From positions 1-22,061 of the forward strand of contig DAIOWV010000051.1 of NCBI GenBank assembly GCA_036758285.1: DNA of 22,061 nt. The letters are read 5' to 3'. Position 1 is the first letter of the stretch. Each line of letters opens with the position of its first letter. A program made the position numbers and the translations under genes. The notes beneath the pieces are model-generated. The model saw only the letters and a list, made by a program, of their open reading frames with translations. It had not been told where the DNA came from and ran no database searches. Shown here one piece after another: positions 1-8,650 of this stretch. Source of the DNA: Taishania sp036758285. GTDB lineage: Bacteria; Bacteroidota; Bacteroidia; Flavobacteriales_D; Crocinitomicaceae.

Positions 1-1
1 G

Positions 2-1633
2 CCAATTGTACTAATCTTTGCTCTTTGGATTTTCATCATGAGAAGAATGTCTGGAGGTGCTGGCGGAGGTGCTGGTGGACAAATTTTCAACATTGGAAAA
101 TCAAGAGCTCAAGTGTACGAAAACGGTAAATCTACAAATGTTACGTTTAAAGATGTAGCTGGTTTACAAGGTGCAAAAGAAGAAATCGTTGAAATTGTTG
201 AATTTTTAAAAAATCCAAAAAAATATACCGAACTTGGTGCTAAAATTCCTAAAGGAGCACTTTTAGTAGGACCTCCTGGAACAGGAAAAACGTTATTAGC
301 AAAAGCTGTTGCAGGTGAGGCAAAGGTTCCTTTCTTTTCACTTTCAGGGTCTGATTTTGTAGAGATGTTCGTTGGTGTTGGTGCTTCAAGAGTAAGAGAT
401 TTATTCAAACAAGCGAAAGAAAAATCACCTTCAATTATCTTTATTGACGAAATCGATGCAATCGGTAGAGCAAGAGGTAAAAATGGGGGTTTCAATTCAA
501 ATGACGAGAGAGAAAACACTCTAAATCAGCTACTAACTGAGATGGATGGGTTTGGAACTAATTCAGGGGTTATCATTTTAGCAGCAACAAACAGAGCTGA
601 TATTCTTGATAAAGCCTTGATGCGTGCTGGACGTTTTGACCGTCAGATTTATGTTGATATGCCTGATATTAACGAACGAAAAGAAATTTTCCAAGTTCAT
701 TTGAAACCACTTAAACTAGCAAAAGAAATTGATATTGATTTCTTAGCGAAACAAACTCCTGGTTTCTCTGGTGCTGACATTGCAAACATCTGTAATGAAG
801 CTGCATTAATTGCTGCTAGAAAAGATAAAAAGGAAGTTGAAAAACAAGACTTTTTAGATGCTGTGGATCGAATTATTGGTGGTCTTGAAAAGAAAAATAA
901 AATCATAACGAAAGATGAAAAAAGAGCAATTGCATTCCATGAAGCTGGTCACGCTACTATTTCATGGTTATTAGAACACGCTCATCCATTAGTGAAAGTT
1001 ACAATTGTGCCTCGAGGTCAATCTCTAGGAGCAGCTTGGTATTTACCTGAAGAAAGAAGCATTACAACAACAGAACAAATTTTAGATGATATGTGTTCTG
1101 CCCTTGGTGGTCGTGCAGCTGAACAATTAATATTCGGAAAAATATCAACAGGTGCTTTGAGTGACTTGGAAAAAGTAACTAAACAAGCATATGCAATGGT
1201 TTCCATCTATGGTTTAAATGAAAAAATTGGTAATATTTCTTACTATGATTCACAAGGTAGAGAATCATTTCATAAGCCATATTCAGATGATACAGCTCGT
1301 ATTATTGATGAAGAAGTTAGTAAATTAATTGAGTCGCAATATAAACGAGCAATTCAAATATTGACAGACAACAAAGAACAATTAACAATGTTGGCTGAGA
1401 AGTTGCTAAGTTCTGAAGTTATTTTCAAAGAAGATCTTGAAGAAATTTTTGGAAAAAGATTATGGGATAGAGAACACGTTCAAGAAGATTTAAGACAAGT
1501 TGAAATCCCTGTAGAATTAAAAAATGAATTTGAAACAGAAAAAACAGAAGATTCGAATCTTTCTGAACCAAATTCAACAGATACTACTTCTTCAGAAGAT
1601 GTTGGAACTTCTTCTAGTGAAACTAAAGAATAA
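2..1633 (+). CDS. ftsH: ATP-dependent zinc metalloprotease FtsH (5' partial)
   Basis: Membrane-anchored AAA+ protease that extracts and degrades membrane and short-lived cytosolic proteins. The reading frame is open from base 2. The 12 codons before the ATG at 38 encode a hydrophobic stretch (PIVLIFALWIFI), the end of the second membrane helix, so 38 is an internal methionine and the true start lies outside the window. Numbered from that methionine: Walker A GPPGTGKT at 78-85, Walker B IIFIDEID at 133-140, second region of homology at about 183-202 (ATNR...RPGRFDR-like), zinc motif HEAGH at 301-305, and the third zinc ligand probably D376 in SDLE. A glycine-rich linker follows the membrane helix, and the last 40 residues are rich in Glu, Ser and Thr. 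All catalytic elements are intact. A strong terminator follows the stop codon. Confidence 0.97.
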   Translation, partial: PIVLIFALWIFIMRRMSGGAGGGAGGQIFNIGKSRAQVYENGKSTNVTFKDVAGLQGAKEEIVEIVEFLKNPKKYTELGAKIPKGALLVGPPGTGKTLLAKAVAGEAKVPFFSLSGSDFVEMFVGVGASRVRDLFKQAKEKSPSIIFIDEIDAIGRARGKNGGFNSNDERENTLNQLLTEMDGFGTNSGVIILAATNRADILDKALMRAGRFDRQIYVDMPDINERKEIFQVHLKPLKLAKEIDIDFLAKQTPGFSGADIANICNEAALIAARKDKKEVEKQDFLDAVDRIIGGLEKKNKIITKDEKRAIAFHEAGHATISWLLEHAHPLVKVTIVPRGQSLGAAWYLPEERSITTTEQILDDMCSALGGRAAEQLIFGKISTGALSDLEKVTKQAYAMVSIYGLNEKIGNISYYDSQGRESFHKPYSDDTARIIDEEVSKLIESQYKRAIQILTDNKEQLTMLAEKLLSSEVIFKEDLEEIFGKRLWDREHVQEDLRQVEIPVELKNEFETEKTEDSNLSEPNSTDTTSSEDVGTSSSETKE

Positions 1634-1646
1634 AACAAATGAAGAT

Positions 1647-1679
1647 CAAAAACCCAAGAATTTATTTCTTGGGTTTTTG
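1647..1679 (+). terminator. Rho-independent terminator after ftsH
   Basis: A perfect 14-bp inverted repeat (1647-1660 with 1666-1679) encloses the five-base loop TTTAT. The stem core is CCCAAGAA/TTCTTGGG and its flanks are A-tract and T-tract, so it could work in both directions. It begins 13 bases after the ftsH stop codon. Confidence 0.9.
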
Positions 1680-1714
1680 CTTTATAGGAATCAAGAAATC
1701 CTATTTTTCTTTGT

Positions 1715-1722
1715 TATATTTG
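1715..1722 (+). promoter_or_regulatory. Candidate -7 box of the ribF promoter
   Basis: TATATTTG fits the Bacteroidota -7 consensus TAnnTTTG. It lies just after the ftsH terminator and 64 bases before the ribF start. No clear TTG -33 element is seen at the usual distance. Confidence 0.4.
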
Positions 1723-1786
1723 TAGACATCTAAAGTGTACATTTTAACTTAAGAAGCTCTAATTATTAACGACGTTTTTTGATCCA

Positions 1787-2728
1787 ATGAAAATCTATAA
1801 TGATTTCGAACAAATTAGTAAAATACCAAATCCAGTATTAACAATTGGCACTTTTGATGGCGTACATTTAGGACATCAAAAAATAATTTCCTATCTAAAT
1901 CAGGAAGCAGAAAAAATCAAATGGGAATCTGTACTTTTTACTTTTTTCCCTCATCCTAAAATGGTGTTGAATCCAGCTAATCACGGAATTAAACTAATAC
2001 AAACGCAGGAAGAAAAATTAGAAAAATTAGAAAAAACTGGATTAAAAAATATCATTGTTCATCCATTCACAACAGATTTTTCACAACTTACAGCACAAGA
2101 ATTCGTAAGTGATTTTTTAGTGAAAAAATTGAATGTAAAACATTTAGTTATTGGCTACGATCATCAATTTGGAAAAAACAGAGAAGGTGGAATAGATTTT
2201 CTTAAAAAAGTAGCACCTGAATATGGATTTGGGTTAACAGAAATTTCTGCTCAGGAAATAGATGAAGTTAATGTCAGTTCTACCAAGATTAGAAATGCAA
2301 TTCAAGCTGGAGAAATTGAAGTAGCCAATTCATACCTTGGTGAATCATTTAGTATAAGAGGAACTGTAGTTAGTGGTAAGCAAAATGGTAGAAAATTTGG
2401 ATTTCCTACAGCTAATTTGGATATTAATAGTACGATTAAACTCTTACCTCCAGATGGAATTTATATCGTAAATGTTATTTTCCCCGATAAAAAAATGCAC
2501 CAAGGAATTGTTAGCATAGGAACGAATCCAACCCTTGCTGAAAATAACGACAGGACAATTGAAGTTTATTTATTGGACTTTGAAAAAGACATTTATGGCA
2601 TTGTTTTAGATATTCATTTACAACATTTTATTCGTCCATCAATGAAATTTGAATCTATTGATGTGTTAATTCAACAAATGAAAGAAGATGAAATTTATAC
2701 ACGTACTTATCTTAATACTAGTAAGTAA
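1787..2728 (+). CDS. ribF: Bifunctional riboflavin kinase / FAD synthetase RibF
   Basis: Cytosolic enzyme that phosphorylates riboflavin to FMN and adenylates FMN to FAD. The N-terminal nucleotidyltransferase domain shows TIGTFDGVHLGH at residues 19-30 and STKIRN at 165-170, the two ATP-binding motifs of the FMN adenylyltransferase half. The C-terminal riboflavin kinase domain begins at about 190 with RGTVVSGKQNGRKFGFPTAN; the GFPTAN motif is at 205-210. At 313 residues the length is normal for bacterial RibF. The gene starts after the ftsH terminator and a candidate -7 box, so it probably heads its own transcript. Its last 41 bases overlap the start of the next gene, which suggests co-transcription. 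Confidence 0.97.
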   Translation: MKIYNDFEQISKIPNPVLTIGTFDGVHLGHQKIISYLNQEAEKIKWESVLFTFFPHPKMVLNPANHGIKLIQTQEEKLEKLEKTGLKNIIVHPFTTDFSQLTAQEFVSDFLVKKLNVKHLVIGYDHQFGKNREGGIDFLKKVAPEYGFGLTEISAQEIDEVNVSSTKIRNAIQAGEIEVANSYLGESFSIRGTVVSGKQNGRKFGFPTANLDINSTIKLLPPDGIYIVNVIFPDKKMHQGIVSIGTNPTLAENNDRTIEVYLLDFEKDIYGIVLDIHLQHFIRPSMKFESIDVLIQQMKEDEIYTRTYLNTSK

Positions 2729-3260
2729 AACTGCTTTTTCTCAAGTAGAAACGGTAAAGTTTTATCAAATTCATGAACTGAAAAATGCATCAGTTGACAC
2801 CATCTTTGCAATTGATTTGAAAAAAAGCAATTTGACAGAGATACCAGAAGAAATTTACAAATTTACCAATCTACAATACCTTGATCTTTCTAAAAACAAG
2901 TTAACAGAAGTAAAGAATTTGGAAATATTTTCTCAATTACGTTATCTGAATCTTGAAAAGAACAAACTCATTTACTTTCCAATCGGAATTTGTCAATTAT
3001 ATAAATTAGAAACATTGATCATTAGTAAAAATGATATTTCATCCATTCCAGCTTGTATTGAATATTGTCAAAATTTGAAAATGTTAGACTTATGGTCTAC
3101 TGCCATTACAAGTTTACCTTCAGAAATGGCAAAACTACCTGCATTAGAAAAAATTGACTTTACTGGTATTTCAATTAACAAACAAGGACAAGAACGAATT
3201 AAGAACTTACTTCCGAAGGTAAAATTAATCTTAGATTCACCTTGCAACTGTGCTTTATAA
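2688..3260 (+). CDS. Exported leucine-rich-repeat protein
   Basis: A 190-residue protein with an N-terminal signal peptide (hydrophobic core HVLILILV, ending TAFSQ, a typical Bacteroidota cleavage context). About five leucine-rich repeats of about 23 residues follow, from residue 40 to 160, with the pattern LxxLxLxxNxL (for example LQYLDLSKNKL and LRYLNLEKNKL). The C-terminus ends with the cysteine pair CNC. The start lies inside the ribF 3' end, preceded by the purine-rich AAAGAAG, and the whole signal peptide reads in this frame, so the overlap is real. No enzymatic domain is visible. It is likely a periplasmic or surface binding protein; its partner is unknown. Confidence 0.85.
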   Translation: MKFIHVLILILVSKTAFSQVETVKFYQIHELKNASVDTIFAIDLKKSNLTEIPEEIYKFTNLQYLDLSKNKLTEVKNLEIFSQLRYLNLEKNKLIYFPIGICQLYKLETLIISKNDISSIPACIEYCQNLKMLDLWSTAITSLPSEMAKLPALEKIDFTGISINKQGQERIKNLLPKVKLILDSPCNCAL

Positions 3261-3354
3261 AAAAGTTGGTTAATACACTTGATAAACACAAGATTAATTG
3301 TTAAATTTATTGAAATTTTTAATAGTACATCAAAAAACAACGTACACTTGTAGT

Positions 3355-4002
3355 ATGAAGGTAAAACAATACTTTTTTGTGACTCTAATATTTCTGAGCT
3401 GTATCATTGATTTTAATGCAACTGCACAATCGAATGAAGATACTTTAAAATTAATTCAGCTATCTGGAGTAATTGTTTCTGAAGATAATTTGGATGCATT
3501 GTCTTATACAACTGTTTATGATAAAACAGCTGGAAGAGGTATTATGGCTGATTATTATGGCTATTTTTCATTTGTAACACATCCTGGAGACACTTTATTT
3601 TTCTCATTTTTTGGTTATAAAACCTCTACATTTATTGTTCCTGATACATTAACAGATAATCGTTATTCAATCATTCACATGATGCAGAAAGACACTGTTA
3701 ATCTACCTGAATTTACTTTATATCCATGGCCTTCACGTGAAGATTTTGCAAAGGCATTTGTAGAAATGGATGTAACTGATGATGCAGTTAAAAGAGCTCA
3801 ACGTGAATTGTCGGGTGAAAGCTTAGCATTTGCCGCTGCCAGAGTAAAATCAGATGCTTCCCTTTCATATGGTTACACTCAAAATCAGATGTATACTCAA
3901 ATGTACACACGAGGACAGTTACCTGCAAATAACTTGTTAAATCCTTATGCCTGGTCAAAATTAGTAAACGACTGGAAGGAAGGAAAATTAAAACGTGAGT
4001 AA
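3355..4002 (+). CDS. Exported protein with carboxypeptidase-regulatory-like domain
   Basis: A 215-residue protein with a signal peptide (MKVKQYFFVTLIFLSC..., ending ATAQ). Residues of about 35-110 read like the CarboxypepD_reg-like beta-sandwich of Bacteroidota proteins: a 'LSGVIVSED' opening strand, then GYFSFVTHPGDTLFFSFFGY, then an 'IIHMMQKDTVNLPEF' ending. The rest is polar, with YTQNQMYTQMY and a lysine-rich end, and has no motif I recognise. I chose the ATG at 3355 because the signal peptide begins there. The in-frame TTG at 3298 would add 19 residues that break the signal peptide. The gene ends 14 bases before menA. This domain type is common in envelope proteins and gives no reaction. 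Confidence 0.8.
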   Translation: MKVKQYFFVTLIFLSCIIDFNATAQSNEDTLKLIQLSGVIVSEDNLDALSYTTVYDKTAGRGIMADYYGYFSFVTHPGDTLFFSFFGYKTSTFIVPDTLTDNRYSIIHMMQKDTVNLPEFTLYPWPSREDFAKAFVEMDVTDDAVKRAQRELSGESLAFAAARVKSDASLSYGYTQNQMYTQMYTRGQLPANNLLNPYAWSKLVNDWKEGKLKRE

Positions 4003-4016
4003 CATTCTTTCATTTT

Positions 4017-4916
4017 ATGACACGAACAAAAGCTTGGGTTGAAGCAATTAGACCCAGAACTCTACCTTTAAGTCTTGCTGGAATTTTATTTGGTTCTGCC
4101 TCTGCTTTTAAAAATGGATTTACTGATTGGCAACTATTTATTTTTGCAATAAGTACAACATTATTATTCCAAATTTTGTCAAATCTGGCAAATGACTATG
4201 GAGATGGTGTGAAAGGCACAGACAATCAAGACCGTGTAGGTCCAACTCGTGCAGTTCAATCAGGGGTTATTTCGCACAAAGAGATGAAAAATGCAGTCAT
4301 TTTCACCGCTGTTTTAAGTATTATATCTGCTACTGTATTAATTTATTTTGGTACTCGAAACATGTCAAATTATGTACTATTTACATACATTGGGCTCGCT
4401 ATTTTTTGTATCATTGCCGCAATCACATATACTGTTGGTAAAAAAGCTTATGGCTACAATGGTTTAGGTGACATTATGGTATTTATTTTCTTTGGATTGG
4501 TAAGCGTTTTAGGCGTTTATTCACTATATGCTAAGTCATTTGATGTATTAAACATTCTCCCTGCAATTTCAATTGGACTACTAAGTGTTGCTGTGTTAAA
4601 TTTAAATAACATGCGTGATTTTGCTTCTGACAAAAAAGCTGGAAAGAATACATTCGTGGTGAAAATTGGTGTCAATAATGCAAAAATTTATCATTTTTTC
4701 ACTATTATTATTGCCATTGTAACATTGTTCTTTTTTTTAGTGGAATCTGAACTAATCATCAGTTTCATTTCTCTACTTCCGTGTATTGCTTTACTATTTC
4801 ATTTGATGAAAGTTGCAAAAGTTAAAACTACAAAAGAATTTGATCCTGAGCTTAAAGTCGTAGCACTTTCCACATTTTTTATTTCACTTCTATATTTTTG
4901 TTCTGTATTATTCTAA
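4017..4916 (+). CDS. menA: 1,4-dihydroxy-2-naphthoate polyprenyltransferase MenA
   Basis: Integral membrane UbiA-family prenyltransferase that joins 1,4-dihydroxy-2-naphthoate to a polyprenyl diphosphate, giving demethylmenaquinone. The first aspartate-rich motif NDYGDGVKGTD is at residues 59-69, followed by DRVGPTRAVQSG, characteristic of MenA. The second motif is NNMRDFASDKKAGK at about 197-210, with D201 and D205. About eight to nine hydrophobic helices are visible across the 299 residues, the normal length. The menC start codon follows its stop after three bases, so the two menaquinone genes are co-transcribed. Confidence 0.96.
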   Translation: MTRTKAWVEAIRPRTLPLSLAGILFGSASAFKNGFTDWQLFIFAISTTLLFQILSNLANDYGDGVKGTDNQDRVGPTRAVQSGVISHKEMKNAVIFTAVLSIISATVLIYFGTRNMSNYVLFTYIGLAIFCIIAAITYTVGKKAYGYNGLGDIMVFIFFGLVSVLGVYSLYAKSFDVLNILPAISIGLLSVAVLNLNNMRDFASDKKAGKNTFVVKIGVNNAKIYHFFTIIIAIVTLFFFLVESELIISFISLLPCIALLFHLMKVAKVKTTKEFDPELKVVALSTFFISLLYFCSVLF

Positions 4917-4919
4917 GTA

Positions 4920-5945
4920 ATGAAAGTTAGTTTTGAATACACTCCATTAGAATTTATTCGTCCTGCTGGAACAAGTCGAGGCACACTTACAATTAAACAT
5001 TCTTGGCTCATATTCATAGAAGAAAATGGAGTTATCGGAACAGGGGAGTTTAGTGTAATACCTGGGCTTTCACCCGATTTTGAATCATTTGATTCCTATC
5101 AAATGGTAATAAAAAGTACTGTTAAAAGTCTAAATGATGGTACAATAAATCGTTTCAACATGTTTGAAAGATTAATAGACAAACCATCCATTTTATTTGG
5201 AATAGAATCTGCATTTTTAGATTTACAAAACGGTGGAAAAAAGATTTATTTTGATAATGACTTTAGCAAAGGAAAATCTTCCATCGCTATAAATGGATTG
5301 ATCTGGATGGGAGATGAATCATTTATGCAAGAACAAATAGAGCAAAAACTTCAAAATGGTTTTTCAACCATTAAAATGAAAATTGGAGCAATTGATTTTG
5401 AATCAGAATATAAGTTATTAAAAAGAATTAGACGTTCTTATGATAACAAAACGATTACTCTACGAGTGGATGCAAATGGAGCTTTTGAATTCGAAAAAGC
5501 TAAAGAAATACTTAATCGTTTAGCAGAAATTGATATTCACTCAATAGAACAACCTATCAAAGCCGGAAATTGGGAAAATATGGCAGAACTATGTGTCTTC
5601 ACCCCTACTCCAATTGCATTAGATGAAGAATTAATTGGTATTCAGACAAAAACACAAAAAGAATTACTTTTAAAGACAATTAATCCTCAATATATCATCC
5701 TAAAACCAAGTCTACATGGTGGAATTTATGGTTCAAATGAATGGATTGAATTAGCTGAAAAACAAAACATTCAATGGTGGATGACCAGTGCATTAGAATC
5801 TAATATTGGTTTAAAAGTAATCTGTGAGTTAACTGCACAATACAAAAACTCACTTCCACAAGGACTAGGAACAGGCAGTTTGTATGTTTCTAACTTTGAA
5901 ACAAAATTAACAGTGCAAAATGGTACTATTTTTATAAAGAATTAG
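4920..5945 (+). CDS. menC: o-Succinylbenzoate synthase MenC (enolase superfamily)
   Basis: Dehydrates SHCHC to o-succinylbenzoate in menaquinone synthesis. The enolase-superfamily barrel residues are all present: KMK at 152-154 (catalytic K154), metal ligands D184 (RVDANG), E210 (SIEQPI) and D235 (ALDEE), and the second catalytic lysine K262 (IILKPS). The N-terminal capping domain covers about residues 1-115. The 341-residue length is normal. Enolase-superfamily dipeptide epimerases share most of these residues, but the direct coupling to menA makes MenC by far the best call. Confidence 0.93.
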   Translation: MKVSFEYTPLEFIRPAGTSRGTLTIKHSWLIFIEENGVIGTGEFSVIPGLSPDFESFDSYQMVIKSTVKSLNDGTINRFNMFERLIDKPSILFGIESAFLDLQNGGKKIYFDNDFSKGKSSIAINGLIWMGDESFMQEQIEQKLQNGFSTIKMKIGAIDFESEYKLLKRIRRSYDNKTITLRVDANGAFEFEKAKEILNRLAEIDIHSIEQPIKAGNWENMAELCVFTPTPIALDEELIGIQTKTQKELLLKTINPQYIILKPSLHGGIYGSNEWIELAEKQNIQWWMTSALESNIGLKVICELTAQYKNSLPQGLGTGSLYVSNFETKLTVQNGTIFIKN

Positions 5946-5985
5946 TCACAATCCATTTTGAGGTACAAAATCTGCTGAAAAAAAT

Positions 5986-5993
5986 TAAATTTG
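5986..5993 (+). promoter_or_regulatory. -7 promoter box of the deacetylase/acyltransferase unit
   Basis: TAAATTTG matches TAnnTTTG and lies 21 bases before the ATG at 6015. It overlaps an in-frame TTG at 5991, so translation cannot sensibly begin there. A TTG at 5958-5960 is a possible -33 element, but its 25-base spacing is a little long. Confidence 0.5.
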
Positions 5994-6014
5994 TATTCAT
6001 TCAGTAGAAATCAA

Positions 6015-7013
6015 ATGAAGGTATATATTACACTCGATTACGAGATTTTTTTTGGTAAAGAACAAGGTACAATTGAAAAAACGTTGTTATATCCTACTGA
6101 ATTACTGCTTTCTATAGGAAGAAAAACAAATGCAAAATTTACGTTTTTTATCGACTGTGGCTTTTTGGTAAAATTAAAAGAATATCAAAATCAATTTCCC
6201 CACTTAAAAGAAGAATACCTTCTCGTTTCAACTCAAATAAAAAAAATGAAACAAGAAGGACATGATTGTGAATTACACATCCATCCTCATTGGGAAAGGA
6301 CAACTTACGATGGACAAAAATGGATATTTGATTATAATTTTTATAAACTTTCTGATTTTAAGCCTGAAGAAATAAATTCAATTTTCAAAAAATACAATTC
6401 TGAATTAGAGAACATTACTGGCAAAAAAGCAATTAGTTTTCGTGCAGGAGGTTGGTGTATTCAACCATTTGAAGTTGTTCAATCAGCTTTTGAACAAGAA
6501 AATTTAAAAATTGATTCCTCTGTTTTCAAAGGTGGAAAAAATATTGTTTCACCCTATTTTTATGATTATTCAAATGCTCCAGATAAAGATTTTTGGAAAT
6601 TTGATACCAATGAATGCTTAGAATCTAAAAATGGTTCATTTATTGAACTTCCAATTTCTTCTTACACTTATTCTCCTTTATTTTTCTGGAGACTTTATGT
6701 TTTGGGGAATTTATTTCCAAAATCACATAAGCCAATTGGCAATGGAAAACCGATGCCATCAAATTTGACAAGAAAAAAATTATTGACTCAAAATCACATT
6801 ATGTCAGCTAGTGTTGATGGTTATTTCAGTTCAAAAATAAATACAATTATTAATCGAAATAAGAAATCAAACTTTGGACATACAGTTTTGATTGGTCACC
6901 CAAAAGCTTTGACACACTTCTCTTTAAAAACATTGGAAAGATATATTATTAAAAATAATTCATGGTGTTCGTTTAATACATTTTCAGATTTTAATAATGA
7001 AGTTTCTAGATAG
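6015..7013 (+). CDS. Polysaccharide-deacetylase-like protein
   Basis: A 332-residue protein with no signal peptide, resembling the deacetylase (NodB/CE4 fold) proteins of O-antigen and capsule gene clusters. Motifs: TLDYE at residues 6-10 (first catalytic-aspartate motif), ELHIHPHW at 86-93 (metal-binding histidines H88 and H92, in place of the classical HSxxHP), SFRAGGW at 141-147 (third motif), and GHPKAL at 294-299, a late motif with histidine. The family removes N-acetyl groups from amino sugars. A cytoplasmic enzyme would act on a lipid- or nucleotide-linked precursor, which is inference. The ATG at 6015 is chosen because a -7 box covers the alternative TTG at 5991. It overlaps the next gene by 17 bases. 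Confidence 0.8.
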   Translation: MKVYITLDYEIFFGKEQGTIEKTLLYPTELLLSIGRKTNAKFTFFIDCGFLVKLKEYQNQFPHLKEEYLLVSTQIKKMKQEGHDCELHIHPHWERTTYDGQKWIFDYNFYKLSDFKPEEINSIFKKYNSELENITGKKAISFRAGGWCIQPFEVVQSAFEQENLKIDSSVFKGGKNIVSPYFYDYSNAPDKDFWKFDTNECLESKNGSFIELPISSYTYSPLFFWRLYVLGNLFPKSHKPIGNGKPMPSNLTRKKLLTQNHIMSASVDGYFSSKINTIINRNKKSNFGHTVLIGHPKALTHFSLKTLERYIIKNNSWCSFNTFSDFNNEVSR

Positions 7014-7824
7014 TACAAAGATTGATAAAAAACGTTGGGATGAATTGGTTGGTTCGTCTTCTAAAAACAATGTATTTTGTTACAGTTGGTATTTAGATGC
7101 TACTACTGAAAAATGGGGTGCAATACTTGAAGATGATTATAGATTTGGAATGCCTCTACCCTACAAAAACAGAATACTTTACAAGAAGGCATTTCAGCAT
7201 CCATACTCAAGAAATATTGATTTTTTTGGAGATGAAAAATTATTGAAAAATGCAGAAGATTCAATTCAACAGTTTTATTCTTTTTCTTTTCATTTTAATC
7301 ATCAATTAAAATTCAATTCTACGATTAAAAAATATCAAGAATTGAACCTAAAAGAAGAAATCGTTTATAAAAAGAATACATTGCGTATTCTCGAAAAAAA
7401 TAAAAATCATTTCCATTTCAAATTCAGCAAGAACATTGAACCAGTTCTCAGTTTATATTTTGCAAATTCGTTCAATAAAATAAAGCAACAATCAAAGAAT
7501 AAAAAATTTCTTTCGCAATTAATGCAAAATGCAATTGAAAATCAAAAAGGTGAAACATTAGAAGTATACAATACTTCAAATGAACTAGTTGCATCGGCTT
7601 TTTTCATTTTAGACAAGAAAACAGTTTACTATTTAATTGGTGATGCATCCATTGAAAATAAAAAAAATGGGGTTATTTTTTCTTTGATGGATCATGCAAT
7701 TAAGCATTATATTAATGAATTTTCCATTTTTGATTTTGGAGGTTCAAATATAGAAAGTGTTGCCACGTTTTATAAAAAAATGGGTGGGAAAGACGTTGAA
7801 TATTATCAATATAGCAAACATTAA
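6997..7824 (+). CDS. FemAB/GNAT-like acyltransferase
   Basis: A 275-residue cytosolic protein. The N-terminal part (WDELVGSSSKNNVFCYSWYLDATTEKWGA) and the C-terminal part fit the FemAB-like double GNAT fold seen in peptidoglycan and polysaccharide acyltransferases. The clearest signature is DFGGSNIESVATFYKKMGGK at about residues 246-265, preceded by VASAFFILDKKTVYYLIGDAS (core strand pair) and the helix IFSLMDHAI. The acyl or aminoacyl donor cannot be read from the sequence. The gene overlaps its upstream neighbour by 17 bases and its stop overlaps the next start (TAATG), so the proteins are probably made together. The subfamily is uncertain. Confidence 0.72.
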   Translation: MKFLDSTKIDKKRWDELVGSSSKNNVFCYSWYLDATTEKWGAILEDDYRFGMPLPYKNRILYKKAFQHPYSRNIDFFGDEKLLKNAEDSIQQFYSFSFHFNHQLKFNSTIKKYQELNLKEEIVYKKNTLRILEKNKNHFHFKFSKNIEPVLSLYFANSFNKIKQQSKNKKFLSQLMQNAIENQKGETLEVYNTSNELVASAFFILDKKTVYYLIGDASIENKKNGVIFSLMDHAIKHYINEFSIFDFGGSNIESVATFYKKMGGKDVEYYQYSKH

Positions 7825-8648
7825 TGGAACAAATTAATTCAGATATAACTTTCGAAGAACTTCCATTTCACTTAGGAATTAAAGAGAATGATGTTGTATT
7901 TATTTCTTCTGACGTTTCAAATTTTGCATTAAAAGCTAAAGCAGATGGAACAATCATTAACGTCGATAACTTTATCAATAACTTCCAATCCATCCTTAAA
8001 AATGGTACTTTAATTATTCCTGCGTATACAGATTACTTAAAAGATGGTGAAACATTTGATTATTTAAAAAGTAAGCCATCAACAGGAGCTATTTCGAATA
8101 AAACATTCAAAAGAAAAGACTTTCAAAGAACGACGGATGTACTTCATTCAGTTTTTGTTTGGGGAAAAGATTCAACTAAAATTCTCCAACTTCAAGACGA
8201 AAGCACTTTTGGGAAAAATTCAATTTTTAGTTATTTACATCAAGTTGACTGTACTTTTCTTTTTTTCGATGTCAACCTTCTATCCAGTTTCACTTATATT
8301 CATTATGTAGAAGAATATTCAAATGTGCATTATAGAAAATATAAACATTGGAAAATTACATTCAAAAAAAAGGATGAATTAGTTGTCAAAAAAGTACTAT
8401 TTCACACTCGAAAAAAGGGTGTATTTACAAATGTGGAGAAATTAATTAGTTCTTTATTTGATCAAAAAAAAATGACTCGTTATCAATACGATACGATTAA
8501 CATAGATAAACTAAAAGCAAATAATGCAGCTCAAACGATAGAGTCTTTAATTCAAAATAAGGAGTATCTCTATACATTTAGTTATAAAGAATATTTTAAA
8601 ATAACTTTAAAAGACATTTTGATTAAACTTCGTTTATATAAGAAATAA
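7824..8648 (+). CDS. AAC(3)-family N-acyltransferase
   Basis: A 274-residue member of the aminoglycoside 3-N-acetyltransferase (YokD-like) fold. Evidence in order: LGIKENDVVFISSD at 17-30 (family opening strand), GTLIIPAYTD at 61-70, STGAISNKTFKRKDFQRTTD at 86-105, conserved LHS at 107-109 (H108 is the presumed catalytic base), STFG...SIFSYL at 127-138, and FTYIHYVEE at 156-164, which corresponds to the family's 'xxLHYxEE' motif. Many members in Bacteroidota sit in glycan clusters and acylate amino sugars; antibiotic resistance should not be assumed. The gene starts on the TAATG overlap with the FemAB-like gene and ends two bases before the CYTH gene. Confidence 0.8.
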   Translation: MEQINSDITFEELPFHLGIKENDVVFISSDVSNFALKAKADGTIINVDNFINNFQSILKNGTLIIPAYTDYLKDGETFDYLKSKPSTGAISNKTFKRKDFQRTTDVLHSVFVWGKDSTKILQLQDESTFGKNSIFSYLHQVDCTFLFFDVNLLSSFTYIHYVEEYSNVHYRKYKHWKITFKKKDELVVKKVLFHTRKKGVFTNVEKLISSLFDQKKMTRYQYDTINIDKLKANNAAQTIESLIQNKEYLYTFSYKEYFKITLKDILIKLRLYKK

Positions 8649-8650
8649 AT

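Noticed and set aside
3343..3350. TACACTTG as a -7 box for the carboxypeptidase-regulatory-like protein
   Set aside because: It has one mismatch and lies only four bases from the start codon, so the transcript would be leaderless.
7824..8648. An aminoglycoside resistance gene
   Set aside because: The fold fits AAC(3), but the neighbours are a deacetylase and another acyltransferase, and no resistance or mobile genes are near. A biosynthetic role is more likely.
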